Source: Cytobacillus luteolus
GTDB lineage: Bacteria > Bacillota > Bacilli > Bacillales > Bacillaceae_L
Direction of reading: 5' to 3'
Assembly: GCF_017873715.1 (NCBI RefSeq)
Contig: NZ_JAGGKM010000011.1
Span: forward strand, 1 to 49,249
DNA length: 49,249 bases
Shown: positions 26,107 to 37,000 of the stretch, piece after piece
Numbering within the stretch: the stretch's first letter is position 1
Layout of the letters: every line of letters begins with the position of its first letter
The notes under the pieces: model-generated
Told to the model about the DNA's origin: nothing
Databases searched by the model: none
The model's input: the letters and a program-made list of their open reading frames with translations, nothing else
Position numbers and translations under genes: made by a program

Positions 26107-29100
26107 TTGCTAGATGTCAATAATTTTGAGTATATGAAAATCGGACTCGCTTCACCTGATAAGATTCGTTCATGGTCTTTTGGTGAGGTAAAGAAGCCAG
26201 AAACAATAAATTACCGTACGTTAAAGCCTGAGAAGGACGGTTTATTCTGTGAACGTATTTTCGGTCCAACGAAGGACTGGGAATGTCATTGCGGTAAATA
26301 TAAGCGTGTCCGTTATAAAGGTGTAGTTTGTGACCGATGTGGAGTTGAAGTAACACGTGCAAAAGTACGTCGTGAAAGAATGGGGCATATTGAATTAGCT
26401 GCCCCTGTCTCACACATCTGGTATTTTAAAGGAATTCCAAGCCGAATGGGACTTGTTTTAGACATGTCCCCTCGTGCACTGGAAGAAATTATCTACTTTG
26501 CTTCTTATGTTGTTACAGAAACTGGTGACACTCCATTAGAAAAAAAGCAACTTCTTTCAGAAAAAGAATTCCGTGCATATCGCGAGAAGTACGGAAATAC
26601 ATTCCAAGCTTCTATGGGTGCAGAAGCAATTAAAAAATTACTTTCAGACATTGAACTTAACAAGGAAGTTAATTTCTTAAAAGAAGAATTAAAAACGGCT
26701 CAAGGGCAACGTCGTACTCGTGCGATTAAACGTCTGGAAGTGTTAGAGGCATTCAGAAATTCAGGTAACGAGCCATCTTGGATGATTCTAGATGTACTTC
26801 CGGTAATTCCACCAGAATTACGTCCGATGGTTCAATTAGATGGTGGGCGTTTTGCAACTTCTGACTTAAATGACCTATATCGTCGTGTTATTAACCGTAA
26901 CAACCGTTTAAAACGCTTATTAGACCTTGGTGCACCAAGTATTATTGTTCAAAATGAAAAGCGTATGTTACAGGAAGCAGTCGATGCACTGATTGACAAT
27001 GGTCGTCGTGGCCGTCCAGTAACTGGTCCTGGTAATCGTCCATTAAAGTCGTTATCACACATGTTAAAAGGGAAGCAAGGGCGTTTCCGTCAAAACCTTC
27101 TTGGAAAACGTGTTGACTACTCAGGACGTTCCGTTATTGTAGTTGGACCGAATTTGAAAATGTACCAATGTGGATTACCTAAAGAAATGGCACTTGAACT
27201 ATTTAAGCCTTTCGTAATGAAGGAATTAGTAGAAAAAGGCCTGGCCCACAACATTAAGAGTGCGAAACGTAAAATAGAGCGCGTAAACCCAGAAGTATGG
27301 GATGTTCTTGAATCAGTTATCAGGGAACACCCTGTATTACTAAACCGTGCACCTACTCTACATAGATTAGGAATTCAAGCATTTGAACCAACACTTGTTG
27401 AAGGACGCGCAATCCGTCTTCACCCTCTTGTATGTACAGCTTACAACGCTGACTTCGACGGTGACCAAATGGCGGTACACGTACCTTTATCAGCTGAAGC
27501 ACAAGCTGAAGCACGTTTACTTATGCTAGCGGCGCAAAACATCCTTAACCCTAAGGATGGTAAACCAGTTGTTACTCCATCTCAAGACATGGTATTAGGA
27601 AACTACTACTTAACACTTGAGCGTAAAGGAGCAATTGGCGAAGGTATGGTATTTAAAGATACAAATGAAGCTTTAATTGCCTACCAAAATGGCTATGTTC
27701 ATCTTCATACACGAGTTGCGGTTCATGCAGGCTCATTAAATAATGTGACTTTTACAGAGGAACAAAATCAGCAGTTATTAGTAACTACGGTTGGTAAGTT
27801 GATCTTCAATGAAATCTTACCTAAATCGTTCCCTTATATTAATGAACCAACAAAACGTAATCTTGAAGAAAAAACACCAGAAAAATACTTTATTCCAAAA
27901 GGTGCTAACGTTTTAGAAGCAATTACTAGCCAAGAACTCATCGATCCATTCAAGAAGAAAATTCTTGGAAATATCATTGCAGAAGTGTTCAAGAAGTTCA
28001 AAATTACTGAGACTTCAAAAATGTTAGATCGAATGAAGAACTTAGGTTTCAAATACTCTACTAAAGCTGGTATTACAGTAGGTGTGTCAGATATCGTAGT
28101 TTTACCTGAAAAACAAGTAATTCTAACTGAAGCGCAAGCAAAAGTAGATAATGTATTAAAACAATTCCGCCGTGGATTAATTACGGAAGAAGAACGTTAT
28201 GATCGAGTTATTTCAATCTGGAGTGCAGCAAAAGATGTTATCCAAGGTAAGCTAATGGATACACTTGATAGAAGTAACCCAATATTCATGATGAGTGACT
28301 CTGGTGCCCGTGGTAACGCATCTAACTTTACGCAGTTAGCTGGTATGCGTGGTCTAATGGCCAACCCGGCTGGTAGAATCATCGAGTTACCAATCAAATC
28401 GAGTTTCCGTGAAGGTTTAACGGTACTAGAATACTTCATCTCTACTCACGGTGCGCGTAAAGGTCTAGCCGATACAGCGTTAAAAACAGCTGACTCAGGT
28501 TACTTAACTAGACGTCTTGTAGATGTTGCACAAGATGTAATCGTTAGAGATGATGATTGTGGAACAGATAGAGGTCTTCATATCCGTGCATTAAAAGATG
28601 GCACAGAGGTAATTGAAGCCCTTGAAGAGCGACTAATCGGTCGTTATGCAAGAAAAACAATTAAACATCCAGAGACAAAAGAGATTATCGTAAAAGAGAA
28701 TGACTTAATCACTGAAGACCTAGCGACTACAATTGTAGAAGCAGGTGTTGAAGATGCATGGATTCGTTCAGCGTTTACTTGTAACACTAGACATGGTGTG
28801 TGTAAAAAATGTTATGGTCGTAACCTAGCAACTGGTTCAGAGGTAGAGGTTGGAGAAGCTGTAGGTATTATTGCTGCTCAATCAATCGGTGAGCCAGGAA
28901 CACAGTTAACGATGCGTACATTCCATACAGGTGGAGTTGCAGGAGATGATATCACTCAAGGTTTACCTCGTATTCAGGAGCTATTTGAGGCGCGTAATCC
29001 GAAGGGTCAAGCGGTTATTTCCGAAATCGATGGTGTTGTTAGTGCAATAAATGAAGTAAGAGATAAACAACAAGAAATCGTTATTCAAGGTGATGTAGAA

Positions 29101-29706
29101 AGTCGCTCGTACACAGCACCATATAGTGCACGTTTAAAGGTAATTGAAGGTCAAGAAATTAACCGTGGTCAAGAATTAACGGAAGGTTCTATTGATCCTA
29201 AAGAGCTTTTAAAAGTAAAAGATATGACAGCAGTACAAGAATACTTATTGCGTGAGGTTCAAAAGGTATACCGTATGCAAGGTGTAGAAATTGGAGATAA
29301 ACACGTAGAAGTAATGGTTCGACAAATGTTACGTAAAGTAAGAGTTATGGATGCAGGTGATACAGATGTGTTACCAGGTTCATTACTTGACGTACATCAA
29401 TTCACAGATGCGAATACAAAAGTGATAATAAAAGGTGGAATGCCTGCAACTGGTCGTCCAGTCCTACTTGGTATCACAAAAGCATCACTTGAAACAGATT
29501 CCTTCTTATCTGCTGCATCATTCCAAGAAACAACAAGAGTTCTTACAGATGCTGCAATTAAAGGGAAGCGTGATGAATTACTTGGACTTAAAGAGAATGT
29601 AATTATTGGTAAATTAGTACCAGCAGGAACAGGTATGAACCGTTACCGTAGAGCAGAACCAATTCTTCAAACCGAAGATAAAGAAGAGACTGTTACTGTA
29701 GAATAG
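26107..29706 (+). CDS. rpoC: DNA-directed RNA polymerase beta' subunit
   Basis: RpoC carries the catalytic magnesium site, NADFDGD, near residues 447-453. The 1199-residue protein starts at a TTG (26107), with GGGAGGT upstream, reading [20 protein letters not shown]. The N-terminal zinc site is [20 protein letters not shown] (about 60-79). The second zinc site uses the Cys of DDDCGTDRG together with [13 protein letters not shown]. The bridge-helix and trigger-loop region includes [20 protein letters not shown] (about 936-955). Length and sequence are as in B. subtilis. It is co-transcribed with rpoB. Confidence 0.98.
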   Translation: MLDVNNFEYMKIGLASPDKIRSWSFGEVKKPETINYRTLKPEKDGLFCERIFGPTKDWECHCGKYKRVRYKGVVCDRCGVEVTRAKVRRERMGHIELAAPVSHIWYFKGIPSRMGLVLDMSPRALEEIIYFASYVVTETGDTPLEKKQLLSEKEFRAYREKYGNTFQASMGAEAIKKLLSDIELNKEVNFLKEELKTAQGQRRTRAIKRLEVLEAFRNSGNEPSWMILDVLPVIPPELRPMVQLDGGRFATSDLNDLYRRVINRNNRLKRLLDLGAPSIIVQNEKRMLQEAVDALIDNGRRGRPVTGPGNRPLKSLSHMLKGKQGRFRQNLLGKRVDYSGRSVIVVGPNLKMYQCGLPKEMALELFKPFVMKELVEKGLAHNIKSAKRKIERVNPEVWDVLESVIREHPVLLNRAPTLHRLGIQAFEPTLVEGRAIRLHPLVCTAYNADFDGDQMAVHVPLSAEAQAEARLLMLAAQNILNPKDGKPVVTPSQDMVLGNYYLTLERKGAIGEGMVFKDTNEALIAYQNGYVHLHTRVAVHAGSLNNVTFTEEQNQQLLVTTVGKLIFNEILPKSFPYINEPTKRNLEEKTPEKYFIPKGANVLEAITSQELIDPFKKKILGNIIAEVFKKFKITETSKMLDRMKNLGFKYSTKAGITVGVSDIVVLPEKQVILTEAQAKVDNVLKQFRRGLITEEERYDRVISIWSAAKDVIQGKLMDTLDRSNPIFMMSDSGARGNASNFTQLAGMRGLMANPAGRIIELPIKSSFREGLTVLEYFISTHGARKGLADTALKTADSGYLTRRLVDVAQDVIVRDDDCGTDRGLHIRALKDGTEVIEALEERLIGRYARKTIKHPETKEIIVKENDLITEDLATTIVEAGVEDAWIRSAFTCNTRHGVCKKCYGRNLATGSEVEVGEAVGIIAAQSIGEPGTQLTMRTFHTGGVAGDDITQGLPRIQELFEARNPKGQAVISEIDGVVSAINEVRDKQQEIVIQGDVESRSYTAPYSARLKVIEGQEINRGQELTEGSIDPKELLKVKDMTAVQEYLLREVQKVYRMQGVEIGDKHVEVMVRQMLRKVRVMDAGDTDVLPGSLLDVHQFTDANTKVIIKGGMPATGRPVLLGITKASLETDSFLSAASFQETTRVLTDAAIKGKRDELLGLKENVIIGKLVPAGTGMNRYRRAEPILQTEDKEETVTVE

Positions 29707-29730
29707 ATTATATCTCAAAGTTGTGAGGGC

Positions 29731-29803
29731 AGATGTCAACAGAACCTAAACCTATTATTTTATGCGAAACATAAAAAAATATGTTCTGGGATAGTTGACA
29801 TCT
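29731..29803. repeat. long composite inverted repeat over the rplGB promoter
   Basis: Perfect 10-bp arms AGATGTCAAC (29731-29740) and GTTGACATCT (29794-29803) enclose a second pair, AGAAC (29741-29745) and GTTCT (29783-29787), and an inner 7-bp hairpin TTTTATG (29758-29764) and CATAAAA (29770-29776). The right outer arm contains the TTGACA of the rplGB promoter. Confidence 0.85.
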
Positions 29804-29823
29804 CTTCCTTACAATGATACTAT
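29795..29823 (+). promoter_or_regulatory. predicted strong promoter of rplGB-rpsL-rpsG-fusA
   Basis: Consensus TTGACA (29795-29800), a 17-bp spacer, TACTAT (29818-29823) and an extended TG at 29815-29816. It would start the str operon at about 29830. Confidence 0.85.
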
Positions 29824-29868
29824 ATCGTAGGTGCTCCTAATAACCTGGTACTTTGGAGGATATGAATA

Positions 29869-30117
29869 ATGTCTTATGATAAAGTATTACAGGCAACTGA
29901 GATAATCATAGGTACAAAGCAAACAGTGAAAGCACTACAGAACACAAAGGTACTAGAAGTTGTCGTAGCAGAAGATGCTGATCGGCGAGTTGTTAATAAA
30001 CTATTACAACTAGCTGAGGAACAACGAGTAAAGATAACTAGAGTGGAATCTATGAAATTGCTTGGAAAAGCATGTGGAATAGAAGTAGGAGCTGCAGCTG
30101 TAGCGATTATTCGTTAA
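29869..30117 (+). CDS. rplGB: L7Ae-like K-turn RNA-binding protein (YbxF)
   Basis: This 82-residue protein belongs to the L7Ae/L30e/S12e/Gadd45 family. Members bind kink-turn RNAs, and B. subtilis YbxF binds K-turns in vitro. The core [40 protein letters not shown] (about residues 31-70) matches the family, including the LGKACG loop followed by the hydrophobic tail [12 protein letters not shown]. The Shine-Dalgarno is TTGGAGGA. It leads the str operon, 113 nt before rpsL. Its cellular role is not settled and ribosome association appears substoichiometric in the literature I know. Confidence 0.94.
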   Translation: MSYDKVLQATEIIIGTKQTVKALQNTKVLEVVVAEDADRRVVNKLLQLAEEQRVKITRVESMKLLGKACGIEVGAAAVAIIR

Positions 30118-30126
30118 AAACTGTTT

Positions 30127-30169
30127 TTGTGGAAGACAAAGAATCGTATTCTACAAGAACTTTGTTTTT
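30127..30169 (+). other. competing hairpins between rplGB and rpsL
   Basis: Stem A pairs TTGTGGAA (30127-30134) with TTCTACAA (30149-30156). Stem B pairs ACAAAG (30136-30141) with CTTTGT (30160-30165) and is followed by four T residues. The arms interleave, so the two folds should exclude each other unless they form a pseudoknot. This could be a weak attenuator. Confidence 0.4.
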
Positions 30170-30230
30170 GTCAAAGAATGAACCACCTGGATGTGTGGAC
30201 TTAGAAATATGTGAAGGGAGGAAAACAACA

Positions 30231-30653
30231 ATGCCTACTATTAATCAATTAGTGCGTAAGGGCCGTGAGACTAAGGTAGTTAAATCTGACTCTCCAGCTT
30301 TAAATAAAGGGTACAACAGCTTCAAAAAAGCTCAAACTAACCTTACATCACCTCAAAAACGTGGTGTTTGTACACGTGTTGGTACGATGACACCTAAAAA
30401 ACCAAACTCAGCACTTCGTAAGTATGCTCGTGTACGTTTAACTAACGGTATCGAGGTTACAGCTTACATCCCAGGAATTGGACACAACCTACAAGAGCAC
30501 AGTGTAGTGTTAATTCGTGGTGGACGTGTTAAAGACTTACCAGGGGTACGTTATCACATTGTACGTGGTGCGTTAGATACAGCTGGTGTTAATAACCGTA
30601 TGCAAGGTCGTTCTAAATACGGAACTAAGAGACCTAAAGCTGCAAAAAAATAA
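30231..30653 (+). CDS. rpsL: 30S ribosomal protein S12
   Basis: S12 lies at the decoding centre and sets accuracy. The 140-residue protein begins [13 protein letters not shown]; the upstream in-frame extension to 30072 lacks similarity and overlaps rpl[19 protein letters not shown] (about 53-69) carries the lysine whose mutation gives streptomycin resistance, here wild type. [18 protein letters not shown] (about 103-120) is the second conserved loop. The Shine-Dalgarno is AAGGGAGGA. Confidence 0.98.
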   Translation: MPTINQLVRKGRETKVVKSDSPALNKGYNSFKKAQTNLTSPQKRGVCTRVGTMTPKKPNSALRKYARVRLTNGIEVTAYIPGIGHNLQEHSVVLIRGGRVKDLPGVRYHIVRGALDTAGVNNRMQGRSKYGTKRPKAAKK

Positions 30654-30695
30654 GTTAAATAACTCACATATCATGATTGAAAGGAGGAAATGATA

Positions 30696-31166
30696 ATGCC
30701 TCGTAAAGGACCTGTAGCAAAAAGAGATGTATTACCAGATCCGATTTATAATTCAAAGCTTGTATCTCGTTTAATCAACAAAATGATGGTTGACGGAAAA
30801 AGAGGTAAATCACAAGCGATTTTATATAATGCGTTTGAATTAGTACAACAACGTTCTGGAAAGGACGCTATGGAAGTATTCGAACAAGCAATTAAGAACA
30901 TCATGCCTGTACTTGAAGTAAGAGCTCGCCGTGTAGGTGGATCTAACTACCAAGTACCTGTAGAAGTTCGCCCTGAACGTAGAACTACTTTAGGACTACG
31001 TTGGTTAGTAAACTATGCTCGTCTTCGTGGAGAAAAAACGATGGAAGAGCGTTTAGCTAACGAAATTTTAGATGCAGCAAACAATAGTGGTGCAGCTGTT
31101 AAAAAGCGTGAGGACACTCACAAAATGGCTGAAGCTAACAAAGCATTCGCACACTACCGTTGGTAG
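30696..31166 (+). CDS. rpsG: 30S ribosomal protein S7
   Basis: S7 nucleates assembly of the 30S head and contacts E-site tRNA and mRNA. The 156-residue protein has the N-terminal [20 protein letters not shown] and the central [20 protein letters not shown] (about 68-87). I use the ATG at 30696 (MPRKG), 8 nt after AAAGGAGG; the ATG at 30690 would add two residues not present in homologues. A hairpin with a weak T tail follows before fusA. Confidence 0.98.
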   Translation: MPRKGPVAKRDVLPDPIYNSKLVSRLINKMMVDGKRGKSQAILYNAFELVQQRSGKDAMEVFEQAIKNIMPVLEVRARRVGGSNYQVPVEVRPERRTTLGLRWLVNYARLRGEKTMEERLANEILDAANNSGAAVKKREDTHKMAEANKAFAHYRW

Positions 31167-31177
31167 GATAAAAACTA

Positions 31178-31212
31178 GCTCTGTTAAATTACTGATTTTA
31201 ACAGAGCCTTTT
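31178..31212 (+). terminator. weak terminator or attenuating hairpin between rpsG and fusA
   Basis: A perfect 11-bp stem (GCTCTGTTAAA at 31178-31188 with TTTAACAGAGC at 31197-31207), an 8-nt loop and the tail CTTTTCC. The tail is short, so partial read-through into fusA is likely. Confidence 0.6.
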
Positions 31213-31256
31213 CCGAAAAAAAATATACTTAAACTATGGAAGGAGAAAGACACCCA

Positions 31257-33335
31257 ATGGCAAGAGAGTTCTCCTTAGACAAAACTCGTAATATTGGTAT
31301 CATGGCACATATTGATGCTGGTAAAACTACGACAACTGAGCGTGTACTTTACTACACAGGTCGTATCCATAAAATTGGTGAAACTCATGAAGGAGCTTCA
31401 CAAATGGACTGGATGGAGCAGGAGCAAGAGCGTGGAATCACAATCACTTCTGCTGCAACAACTGCTTCGTGGAAAGGTCACCGCGTAAATATCATCGATA
31501 CACCAGGTCACGTAGACTTCACAGTTGAAGTTGAACGTTCACTTCGTGTACTAGATGGAGCTGTAGCTGTTCTTGATGCACAATCAGGAGTTGAGCCTCA
31601 AACTGAAACAGTTTGGCGCCAAGCAACAACATATGGTGTTCCTCGTGTTGTATTCGTAAACAAAATGGACAAAATCGGTGCAGATTTCTTATACTCTGTA
31701 GGAACTATCCATGATCGTTTACAAGCAAATGCACATCCAATTCAATTACCAATCGGTGCTGAAGATCAATTCGAAGGAATTATCGATCTTATCGAAATGA
31801 AAGCTACTTTCTATGGTAATGACTTGGGGACAGATATTGTTGACAAAGAAATTCCTGAAGAGTACAAAGAACAAGCTGATGAGTACCGTGCTAAATTAGT
31901 AGAAGCGGTTGCTGAGCTTGATGAAGAATTAATGATGAAGTACCTAGAAGGTGAAGAATTAACAAACGAAGAAATTAAAGCTGCTATCCGTAAAGGTACA
32001 GTTAACGTTGAATTCTATCCTGTAATCTGTGGTTCTGCATTCAAAAACAAAGGTGTTCAAAAAATGCTTGATGCAGTTCTTGATTACCTTCCAGCTCCAG
32101 TTGATGTACCAGCGATTAAAGGTATTTTACCTGATTCTGAAGAAGAAGTAATTCGTGAATCAAGTGATGAAGGTCCATTCTCAGCACTTGCATTTAAAGT
32201 TATGACTGACCCATATGTAGGTAAATTAACTTTCTTCCGTGTATATTCTGGTACACTAGAGTCTGGTTCATATATCCAAAACTCAACTAAAGGTAAGCGT
32301 GAACGTGTAGGTCGTATCCTTCAAATGCATGCTAACTCTCGTGAAGAGATCTCTAAGGTTTACGCTGGAGATATCGCAGCAGCAGTTGGATTAAAAGATA
32401 CTACTACTGGTGACACATTATGTGATGATAAGAATCCAGTTATTCTTGAATCAATGAATTTCCCTGAGCCGGTAATTCAATTATCAGTTGAGCCTAAATC
32501 AAAAGCTGACCAAGATAAAATGGGTACAGCGTTACAAAAATTATCTGAAGAAGATCCAACATTCCGTGCGCACACTGACCCTGAAACGGGCCAAACGATC
32601 ATCGCTGGTATGGGTGAGTTACACTTAGATATCATCGTTGACCGTATGAGACGTGAATTTAAAGTTGAAGCTAATGTAGGTGCACCACAGGTTGCATACC
32701 GTGAAACATTCCGTGGATCTGCAAGAGTTGAAGGTAAATTTGCTCGTCAATCAGGTGGACGTGGACAATTCGGACACGTTTGGATTGAATTCGAACCTAA
32801 CGAAGAAGGAAAAGGTTTCGAATTTGAAAATAAAATCGTCGGTGGGGTAGTTCCACGTGAATACGTACCTGCTGTACAAGCTGGACTTGAAGATTCAATG
32901 AAAAACGGTGTACTAGCTGGATATCAATTAATTGATGTTAAAGCTGCACTAGTTGATGGTTCATACCATGATGTTGACTCAAGTGAAATGGCGTTTAAAA
33001 TTGCTGCATCAATGGCATTGAAAAACGCAGTTTCAAAATGTAACCCAGTTATTCTTGAACCTATGATGAGAGTTGAAGTTGTTATTCCTGATGAGTACAT
33101 GGGAGACATCATGGGTGGTATCACTGCTCGTCGTGGACGTGTAGAAGGTATGGAAGCTCGTGGAAATGCACAAGTTGTTCGTGCAATGGTTCCACTATCT
33201 GAAATGTTCGGATACGCTACTTCATTACGTTCTAACACTCAAGGTCGCGGAGTATTTACAATGCACTTTGATCACTACGAGGAAGTACCTAAGAGTATTT
33301 CTGAAGAAATCATCAAAAAAAATAAAGGTGAATAA
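31257..33335 (+). CDS. fusA: Elongation factor G
   Basis: EF-G drives translocation using GTP. The 692-residue protein has the G domain with P-loop [17 protein letters not shown] (about 17-33), the effector-region [14 protein letters not shown] (about 81-88) and [10 protein letters not shown] (about 135-144). Domain IV includes [17 protein letters not shown] and the C-terminal segment [19 protein letters not shown] take the ATG at 31257 ([14 protein letters not shown]), 9 nt after AAGGAGA; the in-frame ATG at 31236 lies before that Shine-Dalgarno. Confidence 0.98.
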   Translation: MAREFSLDKTRNIGIMAHIDAGKTTTTERVLYYTGRIHKIGETHEGASQMDWMEQEQERGITITSAATTASWKGHRVNIIDTPGHVDFTVEVERSLRVLDGAVAVLDAQSGVEPQTETVWRQATTYGVPRVVFVNKMDKIGADFLYSVGTIHDRLQANAHPIQLPIGAEDQFEGIIDLIEMKATFYGNDLGTDIVDKEIPEEYKEQADEYRAKLVEAVAELDEELMMKYLEGEELTNEEIKAAIRKGTVNVEFYPVICGSAFKNKGVQKMLDAVLDYLPAPVDVPAIKGILPDSEEEVIRESSDEGPFSALAFKVMTDPYVGKLTFFRVYSGTLESGSYIQNSTKGKRERVGRILQMHANSREEISKVYAGDIAAAVGLKDTTTGDTLCDDKNPVILESMNFPEPVIQLSVEPKSKADQDKMGTALQKLSEEDPTFRAHTDPETGQTIIAGMGELHLDIIVDRMRREFKVEANVGAPQVAYRETFRGSARVEGKFARQSGGRGQFGHVWIEFEPNEEGKGFEFENKIVGGVVPREYVPAVQAGLEDSMKNGVLAGYQLIDVKAALVDGSYHDVDSSEMAFKIAASMALKNAVSKCNPVILEPMMRVEVVIPDEYMGDIMGGITARRGRVEGMEARGNAQVVRAMVPLSEMFGYATSLRSNTQGRGVFTMHFDHYEEVPKSISEEIIKKNKGE

Positions 33336-33364
33336 TTGATTTTCACCTGTAGTTAAAGTATAAC
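33336..33364 (+). promoter_or_regulatory. predicted tuf promoter
   Basis: TTGATT (33336-33341) directly follows the fusA stop, with TATAAC (33359-33364) 17 bp downstream. A 7-bp dyad, GTAGTTA (33349-33355) and TAACTAC (33361-33367), covers the -10. This gives tuf a supply of transcripts besides read-through from fusA. Confidence 0.7.
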
Positions 33365-33376
33365 TACTTATGTAGG

Positions 33377-33410
33377 CTTTGAAAGTGGGAGCTATTTCTC
33401 ACTTTCAGAG
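33377..33410 (+). other. hairpin in the tuf leader
   Basis: An 11-bp stem (CTTTGAAAGTG at 33377-33387 with CACTTTCAGAG at 33400-33410, one G-U pair) and a 12-nt loop, near the expected 5' end of the tuf transcript. No T tract follows, so a 5'-stabilising or processing role fits better than termination. Confidence 0.6.
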
Positions 33411-33460
33411 CATTTCATACTTAAAATAATTATCTCAAATACTTAAGGAGGTTTTCCCTA

Positions 33461-34651
33461 ATGGGTAAAGAAAAATTTGATCGTTCCAAAGCACATGCTA
33501 ACATCGGTACAATTGGACACGTTGACCATGGTAAAACTACATTAACTGCTGCTATCACTTCAGTTTTAGCAAAAAGATCTGGTAAAGGTACAGCAATGGC
33601 TTATGACCAAATCGATGGTGCACCTGAAGAGCGTGAGCGTGGTATCACAATCTCAACTGCACACGTTGAGTACGAAACTGACAACCGTCACTATGCACAC
33701 GTAGACTGCCCAGGACATGCTGACTATGTTAAAAACATGATCACTGGTGCTGCTCAAATGGACGGCGGAATCTTAGTTGTATCTGCAGCTGATGGTCCAA
33801 TGCCACAAACTCGTGAGCACATTCTATTATCTCGTCAGGTAGGTGTACCTCACCTTGTTGTATTCTTAAACAAATGTGACATGGTTGATGACGAAGAATT
33901 ATTAGAATTAGTTGAAATGGAAGTTCGTGATTTACTATCTGACTATGATTTCCCTGGAGACGATGTGCCAGTAGTAAAAGGTTCTGCTCTTAAAGCTCTT
34001 GAAGGAGAAACTGAGTGGGAAGATAAAATTATCGAATTAATGGCTGCTGTTGATGAATACATTCCAACTCCACCTCGTGACACTGATAAGCCTTTCATGA
34101 TGCCAGTTGAGGACGTATTCTCAATCACTGGACGTGGAACAGTTGCTACAGGTCGTGTTGAGCGTGGACAAGTAAAAGTTGGTGAAGTAATCGAAATCAT
34201 CGGTTTAACTGAAGAGCCTAAAACAACAACTGTTACTGGTGTTGAAATGTTCCGTAAGCTTCTTGACTATGCTGAAGCTGGAGACAACATTGGAGCTCTA
34301 CTTCGTGGAGTTTCACGTGATGACATCCAACGTGGTCAAGTACTTGCTAAACCAGGTACAATCAAACCACACACAAAGTTCAAAGCAGAAGTTTATGTAT
34401 TATCTAAAGAAGAGGGTGGACGTCACACTCCATTCTTCACAAACTACCGTCCTCAGTTCTACTTCCGTACAACTGACGTAACTGGTATTTGTAACCTTCC
34501 TGAAGGCGTAGAAATGGTTATGCCTGGTGACAACATCGAAATGACTGTTGAACTAATCGCTTCAGTTGCGATTGAAGAAGGAACTAAATTCTCTATCCGT
34601 GAGGGTGGACGTACTGTTGGAGCTGGCGTTGTAGCTTCAATCCAAGAGTAA
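33461..34651 (+). CDS. tuf: Elongation factor Tu
   Basis: EF-Tu delivers aminoacyl-tRNA to the ribosome as a GTP complex. The 396-residue protein has [15 protein letters not shown] (about 19-33), the switch [14 protein letters not shown] (about 59-72), DCPGHADY (about 81-88) and NKCDMVDD (about 136-143), plus complete domains II and III ending [11 protein letters not shown]. Codon use is strongly biased to GGT, CGT, GCT and ACT, as expected for the most abundant protein. The Shine-Dalgarno is AAGGAGGT. A UUCG-loop terminator follows. Confidence 0.99.
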   Translation: MGKEKFDRSKAHANIGTIGHVDHGKTTLTAAITSVLAKRSGKGTAMAYDQIDGAPEERERGITISTAHVEYETDNRHYAHVDCPGHADYVKNMITGAAQMDGGILVVSAADGPMPQTREHILLSRQVGVPHLVVFLNKCDMVDDEELLELVEMEVRDLLSDYDFPGDDVPVVKGSALKALEGETEWEDKIIELMAAVDEYIPTPPRDTDKPFMMPVEDVFSITGRGTVATGRVERGQVKVGEVIEIIGLTEEPKTTTVTGVEMFRKLLDYAEAGDNIGALLRGVSRDDIQRGQVLAKPGTIKPHTKFKAEVYVLSKEEGGRHTPFFTNYRPQFYFRTTDVTGICNLPEGVEMVMPGDNIEMTVELIASVAIEEGTKFSIREGGRTVGAGVVASIQE

Positions 34652-34666
34652 TTCTTATTACACTAT

Positions 34667-34697
34667 AAACAGGAGGCCTTCGGGTTTCCTGTTTTTT
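34667..34697 (+). terminator. tuf terminator with UUCG tetraloop
   Basis: A 12-bp stem (34667-34678 with 34683-34694, two G-U pairs) closed by a TTCG loop, with T residues running to 34697. It ends the str operon. Confidence 0.93.
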
Positions 34698-35147
34698 ATT
34701 TGGATTGGCTTGTAGGGTGCTTGGAGTAAATCATGGTTGTTATATATAATATAGAAGGAACTTGATAATCAGGTAATTATATATTTGAGTGAAGATGACC
34801 TGGTAGCTCTGGTAACATATATTGTAGTCTGCAATATAAAACATTGGTCGATATATGATTTATCAGCTCAAAAACTAGTTCAAACCCTATATTTTAGGTC
34901 GATAAAAAGACTTATCAGCCTATAAAAATAGCTTACCCCTAAAACAAAGATCGATAAAACGATATATAATTAATTGGATGGAGTTCTATTACTCCATAGA
35001 ACCAAGAAACAAATTTACCCCTTTAACAAAATCAACTTCTCTTAACCCTTCATCATTAAAGAAACTTATATCCATACAAGAATATATTAGCGTGCTAAAA
35101 CATCACTTTCTTCCATTATATAACTTCAACTATTAATCCTAGAAAAC
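34698..35147. other. AT-rich non-coding spacer between tuf and the S10 operon
   Basis: No credible coding region was found on either strand. B. subtilis carries ybaC near here; nothing like it is present. The stretch contains degenerate repeats at 34846-34970, a 7-bp hairpin ATGGAGT/ACTCCAT (34978-34984 with 34991-34997) and a small inverted repeat TATATTG/CAATATA near 34817-34837. Base composition is clearly more AT-rich than the flanking genes. Confidence 0.7.
34846..34970. repeat. degenerate 51-52 bp direct repeat
   Basis: GGTCGATA recurs at 34846 and 34897 and as GATCGATA at 34949, spaced 51 and 52 bp. TTATCAGC follows the first two copies (34860-34867 and 34912-34919). Within a unit, GATAA and TTATC can pair weakly. 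The segments between are only loosely similar. The period and hairpin-plus-linker design recall the 52-bp array at 173-406. Confidence 0.55.
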
Positions 35148-35176
35148 TTGAAAACAGCTTAATAGGTATGTATAAT
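35148..35176 (+). promoter_or_regulatory. predicted S10 operon promoter P1
   Basis: TTGAAA (35148-35153), a 17-bp spacer and perfect TATAAT (35171-35176). Start near 35183, about 197 nt before rpsJ. Confidence 0.8.
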
Positions 35177-35216
35177 GAAAAAAGTGCGTAAGACATGCAT
35201 AAAAATATATTTTATG

Positions 35217-35246
35217 TTGCATTTACCTATTATATTATTATATAAT
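35217..35246 (+). promoter_or_regulatory. predicted S10 operon promoter P2
   Basis: TTGCAT (35217-35222), an 18-bp spacer and perfect TATAAT (35241-35246), 70 bp downstream of P1. Start near 35253. Confidence 0.6.
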
Positions 35247-35252
35247 AGTGAA

Positions 35253-35688
<436 letters not shown>

Positions 35689-35720
35689 AATACATGTTAA
35701 AAATATAGGAGGTGTAACTA

Positions 35721-36350
35721 ATGACCAAAGGAATCTTAGGTAGAAAAATCGGTATGACTCAAGTATTCGTAGAAAACGGTGAACTTGTTCCTGTAACTGT
35801 TATCGAAGCTACTCCAAACGTTGTTCTTCAGACAAAATCTGTTGAAAGCGATGGTTACGAAGCTATTCAATTAGGTTTCGAAGATAAGAGAGAAAAGCTT
35901 TCTAACAAACCTGCAAAAGGTCATGTTGCAAAAGCGAATACAGCACCTAAGCGCTTCTTACGCGAAATTCGCGGAATTGAGGTTGCTGGTTACGAAGTAG
36001 GTCAGGAAGTTAACGTAAATATCTTCGCTGAAGGAGATATGGTAGATGTAACAGGAATTTCAAAAGGTAAAGGTTTCCAAGGTTCAATCAAACGCCATGG
36101 ACAATCACGCGGACCAATGTCTCACGGTTCACGTTACCACCGTCGCCCAGGGTCAATGGGACCTGTTGCTCCAAACCGCGTATTCAAAAACAAACTATTA
36201 CCTGGTCGCATGGGTGGAGAGCGCGTAACAGTTCAAAACTTACAAATTGTTAAGGTTGATACTGAGCGTAACTTACTTCTTGTTAAAGGGAACGTTCCTG
36301 GACCAAGAAAAGCTCTAATCACTGTTAAAAGTGCGGTTAAATCGAAATAA
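35721..36350 (+). CDS. rplC: 50S ribosomal protein L3
   Basis: L3 is an early assembly protein whose central extension reaches the peptidyl-transferase centre. The 209-residue protein begins [20 protein letters not shown]. Its extension [17 protein letters not shown]-type segment ([20 protein letters not shown], about 124-143) is intact. AGGAGGTG lies 6 nt before the ATG. Confidence 0.98.
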   Translation: MTKGILGRKIGMTQVFVENGELVPVTVIEATPNVVLQTKSVESDGYEAIQLGFEDKREKLSNKPAKGHVAKANTAPKRFLREIRGIEVAGYEVGQEVNVNIFAEGDMVDVTGISKGKGFQGSIKRHGQSRGPMSHGSRYHRRPGSMGPVAPNRVFKNKLLPGRMGGERVTVQNLQIVKVDTERNLLLVKGNVPGPRKALITVKSAVKSK

Positions 36351-36376
36351 TCTCTTTAAGAAAGGAGGAAATGCAA

Positions 36377-37000
36377 ATGCCAAAAGTTGCATTGTATAGC
36401 CAAACTGGTTCAACTTTAGGAGAAATCGAATTAAATGATTCGGTATTCGGAATTGAACCTAATAATCATGTGTTATTTGAAGCAGTTATTATGCAAAGAG
36501 CTTCCTTACGTCAAGGAACTCATAAAACAAAAATTCGTTCAGAAGTACGTGGCGGAGGACGCAAACCTTGGAAACAAAAAGGTACAGGTCGCGCTCGTCA
36601 AGGATCTATTCGTTCACCACAATGGCGTGGAGGCGGAATCGTATTCGGTCCTACACCAAGAAGCTACAGCTTCAAATTACCTAAAAAAGTACGTCGTTTA
36701 GCTGTTAGATCAGCATTATCGTCAAAAGTATTAGAGAACAACTTACTAGTATTAGATAACCTAACTTTAGAAGCACCAAAGACTAAAGAAATGTCTGCAA
36801 TTCTAAAAGGATTATCAGTAGAACGTAAGGCGTTAATCGTAACAGGTGATGTAAATGAGTCTGTTGCATTATCAGCACGTAACATTCCTGGAGTAACTGT
36901 TGTTACTGCTAACGGAATCAATGTTCTTGATGTTCTTAACCACGATAAGCTTATCATGACTAAAGCTGCGGTGGAAAAAGTAGAGGAGGTGCTTGCATAA
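36377..37000 (+). CDS. rplD: 50S ribosomal protein L4
   Basis: L4 lines the peptide exit tunnel, contributing to the macrolide-site constriction. The 207-residue protein has the extended tunnel loop with [20 protein letters not shown] (about 48-67) and [21 protein letters not shown] use the ATG at 36377 ([11 protein letters not shown]), 8 nt after AAGGAGG and matching homologues, instead of the ATG at 36371. Its 3' end carries the rplW Shine-Dalgarno (GAGGAGGT), and its stop overlaps the rplW ATG by 1 nt. Confidence 0.98.
   Translation: MPKVALYSQTGSTLGEIELNDSVFGIEPNNHVLFEAVIMQRASLRQGTHKTKIRSEVRGGGRKPWKQKGTGRARQGSIRSPQWRGGGIVFGPTPRSYSFKLPKKVRRLAVRSALSSKVLENNLLVLDNLTLEAPKTKEMSAILKGLSVERKALIVTGDVNESVALSARNIPGVTVVTANGINVLDVLNHDKLIMTKAAVEKVEEVLA

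Noticed and set aside
30072-30230. N-terminal extension of rpsL
   Set aside because: It overlaps the rplGB 3' end and the hairpin region and has no similarity to S12; the Shine-Dalgarno lies just before 30231.
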